From contig NZ_JAGINM010000005.1 in the NCBI RefSeq assembly GCF_017876095.1, positions 186,001 to 250,000 of the forward strand: a DNA stretch of 64,000 nt, in the 5' to 3' direction. This stretch comes from Azospirillum agricola (GTDB lineage: Bacteria; Pseudomonadota; Alphaproteobacteria; Azospirillales; Azospirillaceae). The notes beneath the pieces were generated by a model that made no database searches, was not told where the DNA came from, and worked only from the letters and a program-made list of their open reading frames with translations. Both the position numbers and the translations under genes were made by a program. Shown here in pieces: positions 8,884 through 17,053 of the stretch. Position 1 is the stretch's first letter. Each line of letters opens with the position of its first letter.

Positions 8884-10056
8884 TCACCGCCCGAACAGGT
8901 CCAGCTCCGGATCGGGCGCGCTTTCGGGGTCGGTCAGGTCGGTGCAGCCGATGCCGATCAGGCGGAAGGCGCGGCCGTCCACCTCGCGCTCCAGCAGGGC
9001 CAGCCCGGCGGCGAGGATGGCGTCGGCCGAACGCGTCGGCTCGACCCGGCGGGAGCGGGTGAGCTGCTGGAAATCCTTGGTCTTCAGCTTCAGCACCACG
9101 CTGCGGCCGAGCAGCCCCTCGCGCTCCATCCGCCGCGCCACCTTGGCGGCCAGCGGGCGCAGTTCCTCGGTCAGGGCCGGCAGGGTGGTCATGTCCCAGT
9201 CGAAGGTTTCCTCCGACGAGATGCTCTTGCTGACCGATTCCGGCTGGACCCGGCGCTGGTCCTCGCCGCGCGCGAAGTTGAACAGCACGCGGCCCATGGC
9301 GCCGTAGCGCTTGACCAGCCAATGCTCGTCCTTGTCCTGGAGGTCGCCGACGCGGGTGATGCCGTCGGTGAACAGCCTGCGCTCCAGCGCCGGGCCGACC
9401 CCCCACAGGATGGTGACGCGCCTGGGCGCCAGGAAGGCCGCCGCCTCGCTCCGGCCGAGCACCGAGAAGCCGCGCGGCTTGTCGAGATCCGACGCGATCT
9501 TCGCCAGCAGCTTGTTGTAACTGAGGCCGATGGAGGCGGTGATGCGGAGGTCGGTCTCGAAACGGCGGACGATCTCCACCAGCGCCTGGGCCGGGCTGAT
9601 GCTCAGACGCTCCTCGACGCCGGTCAGGTCGAGATAGGCCTCGTCGATGCTGATCGGCTCGACCAGCGGGGTGAAGGCGGCCATGATGGCGCGGGCCTGA
9701 TGGCCGACCTCCCGGTATTTGGCGTGGTCGGGCCGGATGATCGTCGCGTCGGGGCAGCGGTCGAGCGCCTCGCGGATCGTCATCGCCGAGCGCACCCCCG
9801 ACATGCGCGCGACGTAGCAGCAGGCGGCCACCACCCCGCGATGGTCCTCGCCGCCGACGATCACCGGACGGCTGGCCAGCTCCGGCCGGTCGCGCTTCTC
9901 CACCGTGGCGTAGAAGCTGTCGCAGTCGATGTGACCGATGGACAGCGCGTGCAGCTCCGGATGGCGGAACAGCCGCCGGCTGTCGCATTTCGGGCAGCGC
10001 GCCGCGTCCCCGCGCAGGGCGGCGGCGCAGTCGCGGCAGACGCAGGATGCGGTCAT
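8884..10056 (-). CDS. dinB: DNA polymerase IV (Y family) with zinc-ribbon N-terminus
   Basis: 390 residues. It makes translesion products opposite damaged DNA. Catalytic carboxylates sit in HIDCDSFYA and SIDEAYLDLT; the little-finger domain lies in the last third; the C-terminus DPELDLFGR resembles a beta-clamp binding peptide. Before the polymerase fold are about 35 residues with two CxxC pairs (CVCRDC, CPKCDS), a likely zinc ribbon seen in some alphaproteobacterial DinB proteins. The ATG at 10056 has an excellent aaggaggg; the frame runs on upstream without similarity. It lies downstream of the response regulator gene on the same strand but 166 bases away. Confidence 0.92.
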   Translation of the reverse strand: MTASCVCRDCAAALRGDAARCPKCDSRRLFRHPELHALSIGHIDCDSFYATVEKRDRPELASRPVIVGGEDHRGVVAACCYVARMSGVRSAMTIREALDRCPDATIIRPDHAKYREVGHQARAIMAAFTPLVEPISIDEAYLDLTGVEERLSISPAQALVEIVRRFETDLRITASIGLSYNKLLAKIASDLDKPRGFSVLGRSEAAAFLAPRRVTILWGVGPALERRLFTDGITRVGDLQDKDEHWLVKRYGAMGRVLFNFARGEDQRRVQPESVSKSISSEETFDWDMTTLPALTEELRPLAAKVARRMEREGLLGRSVVLKLKTKDFQQLTRSRRVEPTRSADAILAAGLALLEREVDGRAFRLIGIGCTDLTDPESAPDPELDLFGR

Positions 10057-10222
10057 GGCGTGCCCTCCTTCCCGGCTTGCCTCACGCGGCGCCCAGGAGG
10101 CCCTGCTTAGCAAATTACGGCTCGGCGGACCAGCTTTCGAGTACGAACACGGAACATTCCGGAAGCCCGGCGGCTCCGGCCGGACGCCCCCATACGCCCC
10201 CATGCGACCTTCGCGAAACGCC

Positions 10223-10876
10223 TCAGCGCAGGATGTCCCCCTCCACCGCCAGCTTGCCGGCGACCACCGCCGCCTGGGTGCGGCTGACCACGTTCAGCTT
10301 GCGCAGGATGCTGGAGACATGGACCTTCACCGTCTGCTCCGAGACGTTCAGCTCGCCGGCGATCTGCTTGTTCAGCTTGCCGTCGACGATCATCGTCAGG
10401 ATGCGCAACTGCTGGGGCGAGAGGCTGGCGAAACGGCGGGCCGCCTCGGCCTCGTCGGCCTCCGGGCTGCCCAGCCCGCCCAGCGGCGGCGCCCAGACGG
10501 CGCCGCCGAGGATGGCGCGGATGGCGTCGGCCATCGCCGCCATCGACAGCGATTTCGGGATGTAGCCCGAGGCGCCATAGGCCAGCGCCCGGCGGATGGT
10601 GTCGGAATCCTGCAAGGCCGACAGGATGGCGACCGGCACCGTCGGGTGGTGGGCCAGCATCAGGAACAGCCCGGCGAAACCGTTGGTCCCCGGCATGTTG
10701 AGGTCGAGCAGCACGAGGTCGACGTCGTCCGGCCGCTCCGCCACCGCCGCCATCACCGAATCGAGGTCGAGGCATTCGACCACCGCGACCTCGGGCATCG
10801 CCTTGCCCAGCGCGTCGCGCAGCGCCGCCTGGACCAGCGGATGGTCGTCGCCGATGACAATCGTCGTCCGGGTCAT
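10223..10876 (-). CDS. NarL/LuxR-type response regulator (CrbR/ErdR-like)
   Basis: 217 residues. The receiver domain (about 1-125) has the acidic pair GDD near 9-11, phospho-acceptor Asp in LVLLDLNMPG and Lys in YIPKSLS. The LuxR-type DNA-binding domain (about 150-210) has LSPQQLRILTMIVDGKLNKQIA and the recognition helix VSEQTVKVHVSSILRKL. It begins 60 bases after the SSS-type hybrid kinase ends, same strand, and is its evident partner. In Vibrio and Pseudomonas a kinase of that type works with a NarL-type regulator to switch on acetate use (CrbSR, MxtR/ErdR); the same role here is inference. Confidence 0.88.
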   Translation of the reverse strand: MTRTTIVIGDDHPLVQAALRDALGKAMPEVAVVECLDLDSVMAAVAERPDDVDLVLLDLNMPGTNGFAGLFLMLAHHPTVPVAILSALQDSDTIRRALAYGASGYIPKSLSMAAMADAIRAILGGAVWAPPLGGLGSPEADEAEAARRFASLSPQQLRILTMIVDGKLNKQIAGELNVSEQTVKVHVSSILRKLNVVSRTQAAVVAGKLAVEGDILR

Positions 10877-10936
10877 GGCCCGCGTCTCCCCCCTATCCGC
10901 GCCGTCCGGCTTGTGCCGCCGGTTCCGGCCCCTTCC

Positions 10937-13900
10937 CTAACGCTCCGCCACCGCCGTCGTCTGCAAGGCCGCCCCATTGAGGAAGCGGCGCAGCGAGGCC
11001 GGCTTGACGGGCTTGTAGAGCACGCCGCAACCGGCGCGCTCGGCCTCCGCCCGCACGATCTCGGAACGGTCGGCGGTGATCAGCAGCCCCTTCACCGGAC
11101 GGTCCCACAGTTCCCGCAGCCGTTCCAGCACCATCAGGCCGGTCAGCCCGCCGCCGACGTGATAATCGACACAGACCACATCGGGCAGCGCTCCGTCCAG
11201 CGCCGCCAGCGCGCCCTCCACCCCCGAGGCGGTCGCCACCCGGCAGCCCCACTGGCCGAGCAGGGCGCGCAGGCCGGCGAGGATCGCCTCCTCGTTGTCG
11301 ATGCACAGCACCAGCAGACCGCCGGCCAGCTGCCCGGCGGGCGCGGCCGCCGGCCGGGCGGCGGAGACGGCGCGATGCTCGGCCACCGGCACCTCGACCG
11401 CGAAGCCGGTGCCGCGCCCCAGGGTGGAGCGCAGCGTCACCGGATGGCCGAGCAGCTTGGCGATGCGGTCGACGATGGCCAGCCCGAGCCCCAGGCCGCC
11501 CGGCCCCAGCCGGTGATCGGCGACGCTTCCGGCGCCGTCGCCGCCCAGCCGGCGGAACTCCTCGAACACCTCACCGCGCTTGTTCTCGGGAATGCCGGGG
11601 CCGGTGTCCCACACCTCGATGCGCAAGGCCCCGCCGCGCCGCCGGCAGCCCAGCAGCACCCGCCCCTTCGGCGTGTAGCGGATGGCGTTGGCCAGGAAAT
11701 TCTGCAACACCCGGCGCAGGAGCTGCGGATCCGAGCGCACCACGGCACCGCAGCCGACCACCCGCAGCGTCAGCCCGCGCTCCTGCGCCAACGCCGAGAA
11801 CTCGACGCCGAGCCCGCTCAGCAGCTCGCCGATGGCGAAGGTCCGGATCTTGGCCCGCACGTTGCCGGCGTCCAGCGAGGAGATGTCGAGCAGCCCGCCC
11901 AGCAGCATCTCGGTCGAGCGCAGCGCGGCGGCGGCGTTGTCGACCATCGCCCCTTCCGCCGCGCGCTGGTCCGGCCCCGGCGCGGCTTCCCGCACGCTCT
12001 CCTCCAGCGCCGAGACGAACAGCCGCGCCGCGTTCAGCGGTTGCAGCAGATCGTGGCTGGCGGCGGCGAGGAAGCGGGTCTTGCTGGCGTTGGCGGCCTC
12101 GGCCTCGGCCTTGGCCTGCTGGAGCGCGTCGGTGCGCTCGCGCACGCGGTGCTCCAGGCTCTCGTTGGCCTCGCGCAGCGCCTCGGCGGCGCGGTAGCGC
12201 TCGGTCACGTCGGCGTAGGTCGAGACGTAGCCGCCCTCCGGCATCGGGTTGACCACGATCTCCAGCACCGTGCCGTCGGGGCGGCGGCGCTCGTAGCGGT
12301 AGGGCCAGCTCTGGCCCGCAGCCTCGCGGCCGACCAGCAGATCCCGCAGGTCGCGCACGCCGTACTCGCCGCGCGCGGTGTTGAAGCGGATCAGGTCGCC
12401 GAAGGAAACGCCGACCCGCACCATGTCCGCCGGCAGGTCGAGCAGTTCCAGGTAACGGCGGTTCCAGGCGGCCACCCGGAACTCGGCGTCGATCACGCAG
12501 ACGCCCTGGCCGATGTTCTCCAGCGTCTCCTGCAACAGCTTTCGGTTGAAGAGCAGCGCCTCCGACGCCTCGTCGAGCATCGCCATGGCGTCGCCGCGCG
12601 ACAGCGAGCGCCCTTGCAGCGAGGCCGCCATCACCACGCGGGCCGAGGCGGCGCCCACCGCCCCGGCGATCAGCGTCTCGGTGAAGCGCACGGCGTCGAG
12701 ATCGGCCGGCCCGGCCCTTCCGCCCCGGCCGGCGCCATAGGCGTCGAAGGCGGCGTTGCCGCGCTCGGCCCCAACGAAGCGGACGGCCAGCGCCCGCAGA
12801 TCGTCCAGCCGCGCCGGGGAGCGGGCGAACGGACGGCTCTCCTCCACGTCGGCGAAGCGGGTCTCGATGTAGGCGGCGGCCTGGGTGCGCTCCACCGCGC
12901 TCGGCCGCGCCAGCAGCGAGCCGGCGACGAAGGCGATCAGGTTGGCGAGCAGGCTCCACAGGCTGGCGTGGGAGATCGGGTCGAGCCCCTCGATCCCGAA
13001 CAGCGCCCCCGGCGCCAGCCAGCCGATGCCCCAGGGGCCGTCGTCCAGGAAGCCGGCGGGGATCGGCACGATGCGGGCCATCGCCGGCACCAGCAGCGTG
13101 TGGATCCATACGAGGAAGCCGGCGCCCATCCCGGCCAGCGCCCCCACCCGGTTGGCGCGCGGCCAGTAGAGCGCCCCGAGGAAGGCCGGCCCGAACTGCG
13201 CCACCGCGACGAAGGACAGCAGCCCGATGACGGTCAGCGGGTAGCCCTTGTCGACCAGCCGGTGCATGAGGTAGGCGAGCAGCAGGATGCCGACCACCGA
13301 CAGCCGGCGCACCAGCAGCAGCGTGCCGACCATGTCGCGCCCCGTCTCGCCGCTGCCCAGCCGGGCGGCGAAGCGCGGCCGGCGCAGCAGCAGCGGCATC
13401 ACCACGTCGTTGCACAGCATGGTGCTGAGCGACACCGCCGCGACGATGACCATGCCGGTCGCCGCCGACAGCCCGCCGATGAAGGACAGCAGGCTGAAGC
13501 CGTTCGCCCCGGCGGCGATCGGCAGGGTGATCATGAAGGTGTCGGGGTTGACCAGCCCGTCCCCGAAGGTGACCAGCCCGGCGACCGCGATGGGGATCAT
13601 CAGCAGGCTCAGCGCCAGCAGGTAGGACGGGTACATCCAGGCGGCGGCGCGGACATGGCGCGGGTTCTCGTTCTCCACCGACAGGACGTGGAACATCTGC
13701 GGCAGGCAGAGGAAGGCGACGACCGAGATCGCCGTGTTCGACCACCAGGTCGGGTGCAGGAAATCGGGATCGAGCAGCGGCGCCGCCTGCGGCCGCGACA
13801 GCAGGTCGCCGAACCCGTCGAACATGCCGTAGACGATGAAGACGGCGACGGCGACGAAGACCGCCAGCTTGACCAGGCTCTCGAAGGCGATGGCCAGCAT

Positions 13901-14527
13901 CAGGCCGCGGTGATGCTCGCTGGCGTTGATGTGGCGGACGCCGAACAGGATGCTGAAGACCGCCATCGCCCCGGCGACCGCGAAGGCGGTGTCGCCCCAG
14001 AAGGGCGGCTGCGCCTTCGCCGCCGCCAGCGCCGGGGCGGTCAGCACGTCGAAGCTGGCGGCGACCGCCTTCAATTGCAGCGCGATGTAGGGCAGCACGC
14101 CGACCAGCGCCGTCAGCGTGACCAGCGCCGCCACCGCCTGGCTCTTGCCGTAGCGGGCGCCGATGAAGTCGGCGATCGAGGTGACGTTCTGCGCCTTGGT
14201 GATGGCGATGGTCTTCAGGAAGACCGGCCGGGCGAACAGCAGCAGGATGGTCGGCCCGAGATAGATCGGCAGGAAGTCGAAGCCGCTGGCCGACGCCCGG
14301 CCGACCGAGCCGTAGAAGCTCCAGCTCGTGTTGTAGATGCACAGCGTCAGCGCGTAGAAGACCGCCGCCCAGCGCGAGGTCAGCGAGACCAGGGCGCCGC
14401 CGCCCGCCCGGCCGCCGCCCGCCCCGCCCCCGGCGCGCGGGTCGGTCTGGCGGTCGCCCCACCACGCGATGGCGAACAGCACGCCCAGATAGGCCGCCGA
14501 CACGGCCAGCACCAGCCAACTCTGCAC
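10937..14527 (-). CDS. SSS transporter/hybrid histidine kinase fusion (CrbS/MxtR-like)
   Basis: 1196 residues from the GTG at 14527, which has aagg at correct spacing; a longer frame to 14641 is less likely. Residues 1 to about 560 form a sodium:solute symporter (SLC5-like) with about 13 hydrophobic segments. A PAS domain (around VCVIDAEFRVAAWNRRYLELL) follows, then HisKA with SHDLLQPLNAARLF, an ATPase domain (N box NFLANAIRYTP, G boxes DTGPGIPE and GLGLGLAIVDR), and a C-terminal receiver with acceptor Asp in VCVDYHV and Lys in YKPVKP. The protein can sense, and maybe move, a small solute. CrbS of Vibrio and MxtR of Pseudomonas share the layout and act in acetate control. Confidence 0.9.
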   Translation of the reverse strand: MQSWLVLAVSAAYLGVLFAIAWWGDRQTDPRAGGGAGGGRAGGGALVSLTSRWAAVFYALTLCIYNTSWSFYGSVGRASASGFDFLPIYLGPTILLLFARPVFLKTIAITKAQNVTSIADFIGARYGKSQAVAALVTLTALVGVLPYIALQLKAVAASFDVLTAPALAAAKAQPPFWGDTAFAVAGAMAVFSILFGVRHINASEHHRGLMLAIAFESLVKLAVFVAVAVFIVYGMFDGFGDLLSRPQAAPLLDPDFLHPTWWSNTAISVVAFLCLPQMFHVLSVENENPRHVRAAAWMYPSYLLALSLLMIPIAVAGLVTFGDGLVNPDTFMITLPIAAGANGFSLLSFIGGLSAATGMVIVAAVSLSTMLCNDVVMPLLLRRPRFAARLGSGETGRDMVGTLLLVRRLSVVGILLLAYLMHRLVDKGYPLTVIGLLSFVAVAQFGPAFLGALYWPRANRVGALAGMGAGFLVWIHTLLVPAMARIVPIPAGFLDDGPWGIGWLAPGALFGIEGLDPISHASLWSLLANLIAFVAGSLLARPSAVERTQAAAYIETRFADVEESRPFARSPARLDDLRALAVRFVGAERGNAAFDAYGAGRGGRAGPADLDAVRFTETLIAGAVGAASARVVMAASLQGRSLSRGDAMAMLDEASEALLFNRKLLQETLENIGQGVCVIDAEFRVAAWNRRYLELLDLPADMVRVGVSFGDLIRFNTARGEYGVRDLRDLLVGREAAGQSWPYRYERRRPDGTVLEIVVNPMPEGGYVSTYADVTERYRAAEALREANESLEHRVRERTDALQQAKAEAEAANASKTRFLAAASHDLLQPLNAARLFVSALEESVREAAPGPDQRAAEGAMVDNAAAALRSTEMLLGGLLDISSLDAGNVRAKIRTFAIGELLSGLGVEFSALAQERGLTLRVVGCGAVVRSDPQLLRRVLQNFLANAIRYTPKGRVLLGCRRRGGALRIEVWDTGPGIPENKRGEVFEEFRRLGGDGAGSVADHRLGPGGLGLGLAIVDRIAKLLGHPVTLRSTLGRGTGFAVEVPVAEHRAVSAARPAAAPAGQLAGGLLVLCIDNEEAILAGLRALLGQWGCRVATASGVEGALAALDGALPDVVCVDYHVGGGLTGLMVLERLRELWDRPVKGLLITADRSEIVRAEAERAGCGVLYKPVKPASLRRFLNGAALQTTAVAER

Positions 14528-14896
14528 GGCAACCGACCTTCCGCGATTCCGCCCGTCCCGAGCCCCGGCGGACGCCCGTTCAAGCCCCTCTCCTTGAGGG
14601 AGAGGGGCCTTCGGTCGGCGTCGACAGCCAAGGTCCCCCACCCTAGCCCATCGGCCGAAGCGCCGCCAACGGCGGCCCCGGCGATTGCCTGTTTTTCAGG
14701 CACACCGGAACCAAGGTAGGGGGCATCCGGGCGACCCCGGCGGAATCGCCCGGACGGGAACCAAGCGGCAACCCGACCGATTGTCATGGGAATGCGTCGC
14801 GCCCGACCCAATCTGTGGCAAGATGGGCCGTCACGGGTCGGCCGGCATCGGGCCGGCCCCGGTTCGACGCCCAACGGAAGACGGACGCCCAATAGA
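14528..14896. other. Intergenic region with two inverted repeats
   Basis: 369 bases between the divergent kinase and small-protein genes. It holds palindromic element copy 2 (14584-14608) and a second repeat TGCCTG-TTTTT-CAGGCA (14686-14702) that could be an operator or a weak terminator. In-frame codons upstream of 14897 show no similarity I recognise. No gene is supported here. Confidence 0.6.
14584..14608. repeat. Palindromic intergenic element, copy 2
   Basis: gcccctctcc (14584-14593) pairs perfectly with ggaGaggggc (14599-14608) around ttgag. It is the same family as 987-1009 and 41835-41855. It lies in the leader side of the SSS kinase gene. Confidence 0.75.
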
Positions 14897-15148
14897 ATGC
14901 TGATCGACGCGTATTTGGGATTTCGGGTCGGGGACGTCGTCCTCGACCGCGCGGAGCTTGCGGCCGGCACCGCCACCATCAAGGAAATCCACGTCGTCCC
15001 CTGCGACTGGGCGCATGGGCTGACGGGGATCGCCGTGATGGAGAACGGCGCCGAACGCTTCGTGGTTCAGCTCAAGAAGGTCCGCCCGACGGAAGAGGCG
15101 GAGGAAAGCCAAAGCAACGTCCGCCCCCTGCGCCACCGCGTGCGGTGA
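14897..15148 (+). CDS. Small hypothetical protein
   Basis: 83 residues. It starts MLIDAYLGFRVGDVVLD and continues as a beta-rich segment (TIKEIHVVPCDWAHGLTGIAV broken by turns, then VVQLKKVRP) with a charged C-terminus. It resembles a single small beta-barrel domain, but I do not recognise the family. The ATG at 14897 starts the compact domain; another ATG at 14786 would add 37 Arg-rich residues and is less likely. It is convergent with the next small gene across a perfect 26-base palindrome. Confidence 0.55.
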   Translation: MLIDAYLGFRVGDVVLDRAELAAGTATIKEIHVVPCDWAHGLTGIAVMENGAERFVVQLKKVRPTEEAEESQSNVRPLRHRVR

Positions 15149-15165
15149 GATCGCAATGACGTGAG

Positions 15166-15191
15166 CCGTCCCGCCGCCGGCGGCGGGACGG
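15166..15191. terminator. Perfect 26-base palindrome between convergent genes
   Basis: ccgtcccgccgcc (15166-15178) is followed at once by its exact complement (15179-15191). It lies between the stops of two convergent small genes and has no T-run. Most likely a bidirectional terminator, though a cruciform or protein site is possible. Confidence 0.6.
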
Positions 15192-15222
15192 ACACGCACC
15201 GGTCGGTGCCGGTCAATGCCGG

Positions 15223-15498
15223 TCAGTGATGGACGGCGACCCGCCCGGTGTCGACGCGGGCGATGGCCGGCAGGCCGCGCAGGAAGGCGGCGCCGGTGTC
15301 GGTCGCCTCGAAAAGCACATGGCCGCAGCGGTCCTGGCCGCGGAAACGCGCCTCCTTGGCCATGCCGGCGGAGCGCACCGCCTCCGACAGTTCGGACACG
15401 GCCTTCCACACGCGGGCGCGATGCTCGGCGGCGCTGGCGCAGCCGGAGGCGTCGGCGATGGCCAGGGTAACGGTGAAGGAATGAAGTTCGATCGCCAT
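15223..15498 (-). CDS. Small hypothetical protein
   Basis: 91 residues. It opens with a hydrophobic strand (MAIELHSFTVTLAIADASG), then a charged helix (AEHRARVWKAVSELSEAVRSAG), then GHVLFEATDTGAAFLRGL and VDTGRVAVHH. This looks like a small alpha/beta fold of the ferredoxin-like kind, but I do not recognise a family. The start is preceded by a purine-poor region. It faces the upstream small gene and shares its strand with the next one; co-transcription is possible. Confidence 0.5.
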   Translation of the reverse strand: MAIELHSFTVTLAIADASGCASAAEHRARVWKAVSELSEAVRSAGMAKEARFRGQDRCGHVLFEATDTGAAFLRGLPAIARVDTGRVAVHH

Positions 15499-15574
15499 GG
15501 CGGCACCACAAAGTCTGTGGATTGAGGGAGAAGAGAAGACTCCCGGATGACTCCGGCCCCTGGGATCGTGGAAC

Positions 15575-15823
15575 TCAGTCGTAACGGGGAAGCTTGGACA
15601 GCACGATGTCGCTGATGAGGCCGCGCAGTTGGCTGACCGGCAGTTCCTCGATGGAAACCCGGGTGACGCGGGCGTACGTCTCGCAGACGTGCCAGGCGAT
15701 GTCCGGTTCCCTCATGATGTGCAACGCCAGATCGTGATCGTCGGCGCCCGCCCGTCCGGGGAGCGTCCTTTCGCAGGCCAGAGCGGTTTTCACCATATCG
15801 CTGGCCAGACCGTGCAGGTTCAT
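15575..15823 (-). CDS. Small hypothetical helical protein
   Basis: 82 residues from the ATG at 15823, which has ggaagg eight bases upstream; a GTG three codons earlier overlaps that site. The protein is mostly predicted helix with no membrane segment (LASDMVKTALACERTL, WHVCETYARVTRVSIEELPV, LRGLISDIVLSKL). I recognise no family. It is the upstream member of a pair of short same-strand genes. Confidence 0.5.
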   Translation of the reverse strand: MNLHGLASDMVKTALACERTLPGRAGADDHDLALHIMREPDIAWHVCETYARVTRVSIEELPVSQLRGLISDIVLSKLPRYD

Positions 15824-16121
15824 GGATGGCACCTTCCCCGCAGGAGGGATTTTGGTTGGTTACACGAACAACCTAGACCTTGGTGAAGGCCGCCGCAATT
15901 GGGCCTATGACCCTGGATTGTGACAAATCCGCGAGCCATGGCAAATCCGCCGCACCCTCACCCCGCCCCGAAGCAGCTCCGGGGCTCACGAGGAAGAACA
16001 TGGGCGAAGCGTGTTTATTCCGCCTGTGATTTTTTTGCGGGGCCAGCCCGGCGAATTCGCGCGGAGGATTGCGGCCGTCCCCACTTGATAAACAACGCCG
16101 GTTCGGCACCATCCGGCCGGA

Positions 16122-16628
16122 TCAGGTCCTGATGGCGCCGTCCGGAGCCGGAGCCGGAGCGGGCGCCGCCGGCGCGGCGGGCAGCGTGGAGCGCAGCCCC
16201 TCCACCGCGCGGCGCAGCGCGTCCAGCCCCGCCCCCGCCGTGTCGGCCGCCGTGTCGCGCGCCTCGTTCATCGCGCGGGTGACGGCGACGCACAGCTCGG
16301 TCCGGCGCTTGGGGTCGTTGCGGCTGGCCTCGACCGCGCGGGCGACGTCGTCGGTGGTGCGCTCCGCGTCGGGATGCGCCGAGGAGGGGGGCGTCTTCGG
16401 ATCGATGCCCAGCAGGGGAAGCAGATACTCCCGCCCCTTCTCGCGGGCCAGCGCCACCGCCTTCTCGCCGAACCGCTCGGCCGCCGCCATGCCCAGGTCC
16501 CAGGTCTCCAGCGCCGCCGACACGGTCGGGCTGCAACTGTCCGGCGCGGCGGCGCCCTGCGCCCGCGCGGCCAGCGGCGAAAGGGTGAGAAGGAGGACGA
16601 CGGTTGCGGCGGCGAGCGGGGTCTTCAT
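16122..16628 (-). CDS. Exported hypothetical protein
   Basis: 168 residues from an ATG with aggga upstream. A clear signal peptide (MKTPLAAATVVLLLTLSPLAARA, cleavage near residue 23) is followed by a helical, charged region with one pair of Cys (DSCSP near 31-33 and TELCVAV), and ends in an Ala/Pro-rich tail. It is probably periplasmic. No family recognised. It has no operon partner; its upstream side faces the dispersed repeat at 16760-16868. Confidence 0.6.
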   Translation of the reverse strand: MKTPLAAATVVLLLTLSPLAARAQGAAAPDSCSPTVSAALETWDLGMAAAERFGEKAVALAREKGREYLLPLLGIDPKTPPSSAHPDAERTTDDVARAVEASRNDPKRRTELCVAVTRAMNEARDTAADTAGAGLDALRRAVEGLRSTLPAAPAAPAPAPAPDGAIRT

Positions 16629-16759
16629 GGTCGGCGTCCCTGGTTCGGGTGTTCCTCCCCATGTTGGGGCGGTCCCGCCGGCTGTCCAGAGCGGGCGGAT
16701 GACTCCAGGATGACATGTCCCGGTTGATCGGCGCAAAGATGGTCGGATGAATTTTTCAA

Positions 16760-16868
16760 ACACGGATGAACATGGGTATCCACGGATGAACACGGATGTC
16801 CTCCACCACTTGATCCGTGTCCATCCGTGAGCCGGCGCAGCCGGCATCCGTGTTCATCCGTGTCAAAA
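16760..16868. repeat. Dispersed palindromic repeat, copy A
   Basis: Left part: acacggatgaaca, then ccacggatgaacacggatg. Right part: several atccgtg units around agccggcgcagccggc, ending ttcatccgtgtcaaaa. The outer parts are inverted copies of each other. The last 46 bases (16823-16868) are identical to 58605-58650. Copy A has one more ccatccgtg unit than copy B. Confidence 0.85.
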
Positions 16869-16954
16869 ACACGCAAGCCGTTTCGATCGCCTGCCAAGCC
16901 ATTTGCCCCGCAAGCGGGCGGAAATGCCGCAGTGCGGGGCCTTCCGAAAGCCGG

Positions 16955-16983
16955 ATGACGATTTTATGACCTTCGGATGACAG
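16955..16983. promoter_or_regulatory. Pho box with three half-sites
   Basis: Read on the minus strand there are three 7-base sites, CTGTCAT (16977-16983), AGGTCAT (16966-16972) and TCGTCAT (16955-16961), separated by exactly 4 bases. PhoB boxes are direct repeats of CTGTCAT with this 11-base period. The box ends 70 bases before the DUF47-pit operon, whose counterpart in Sinorhizobium is known to be PhoB-controlled. A function in repression or activation is inferred. Confidence 0.75.
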
Positions 16984-17053
16984 TCGCCGCTGCACGCGCG
17001 CGCGAAGCGTGTTATGAGCGGCGCGCCAGTTCACGCACAAGAGATACCGTCCC

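Larger units (their letters stand above)
16629..17053. other. Intergenic region with dispersed repeat and Pho box
   Basis: 425 bases between the exported protein gene (minus) and the DUF47 gene (plus). It contains dispersed repeat copy A (16760-16868) and a three-site Pho box (16955-16983). Nothing coding is supported. Confidence 0.7.

Noticed and set aside
9938..14719. 1593-codon plus-strand frame opposite the SSS kinase
   Set aside because: Antisense shadow of a well-supported hybrid kinase and dinB.
16760..16868. CRISPR array
   Set aside because: Units are short, irregular, inverted and without spacers of constant length.
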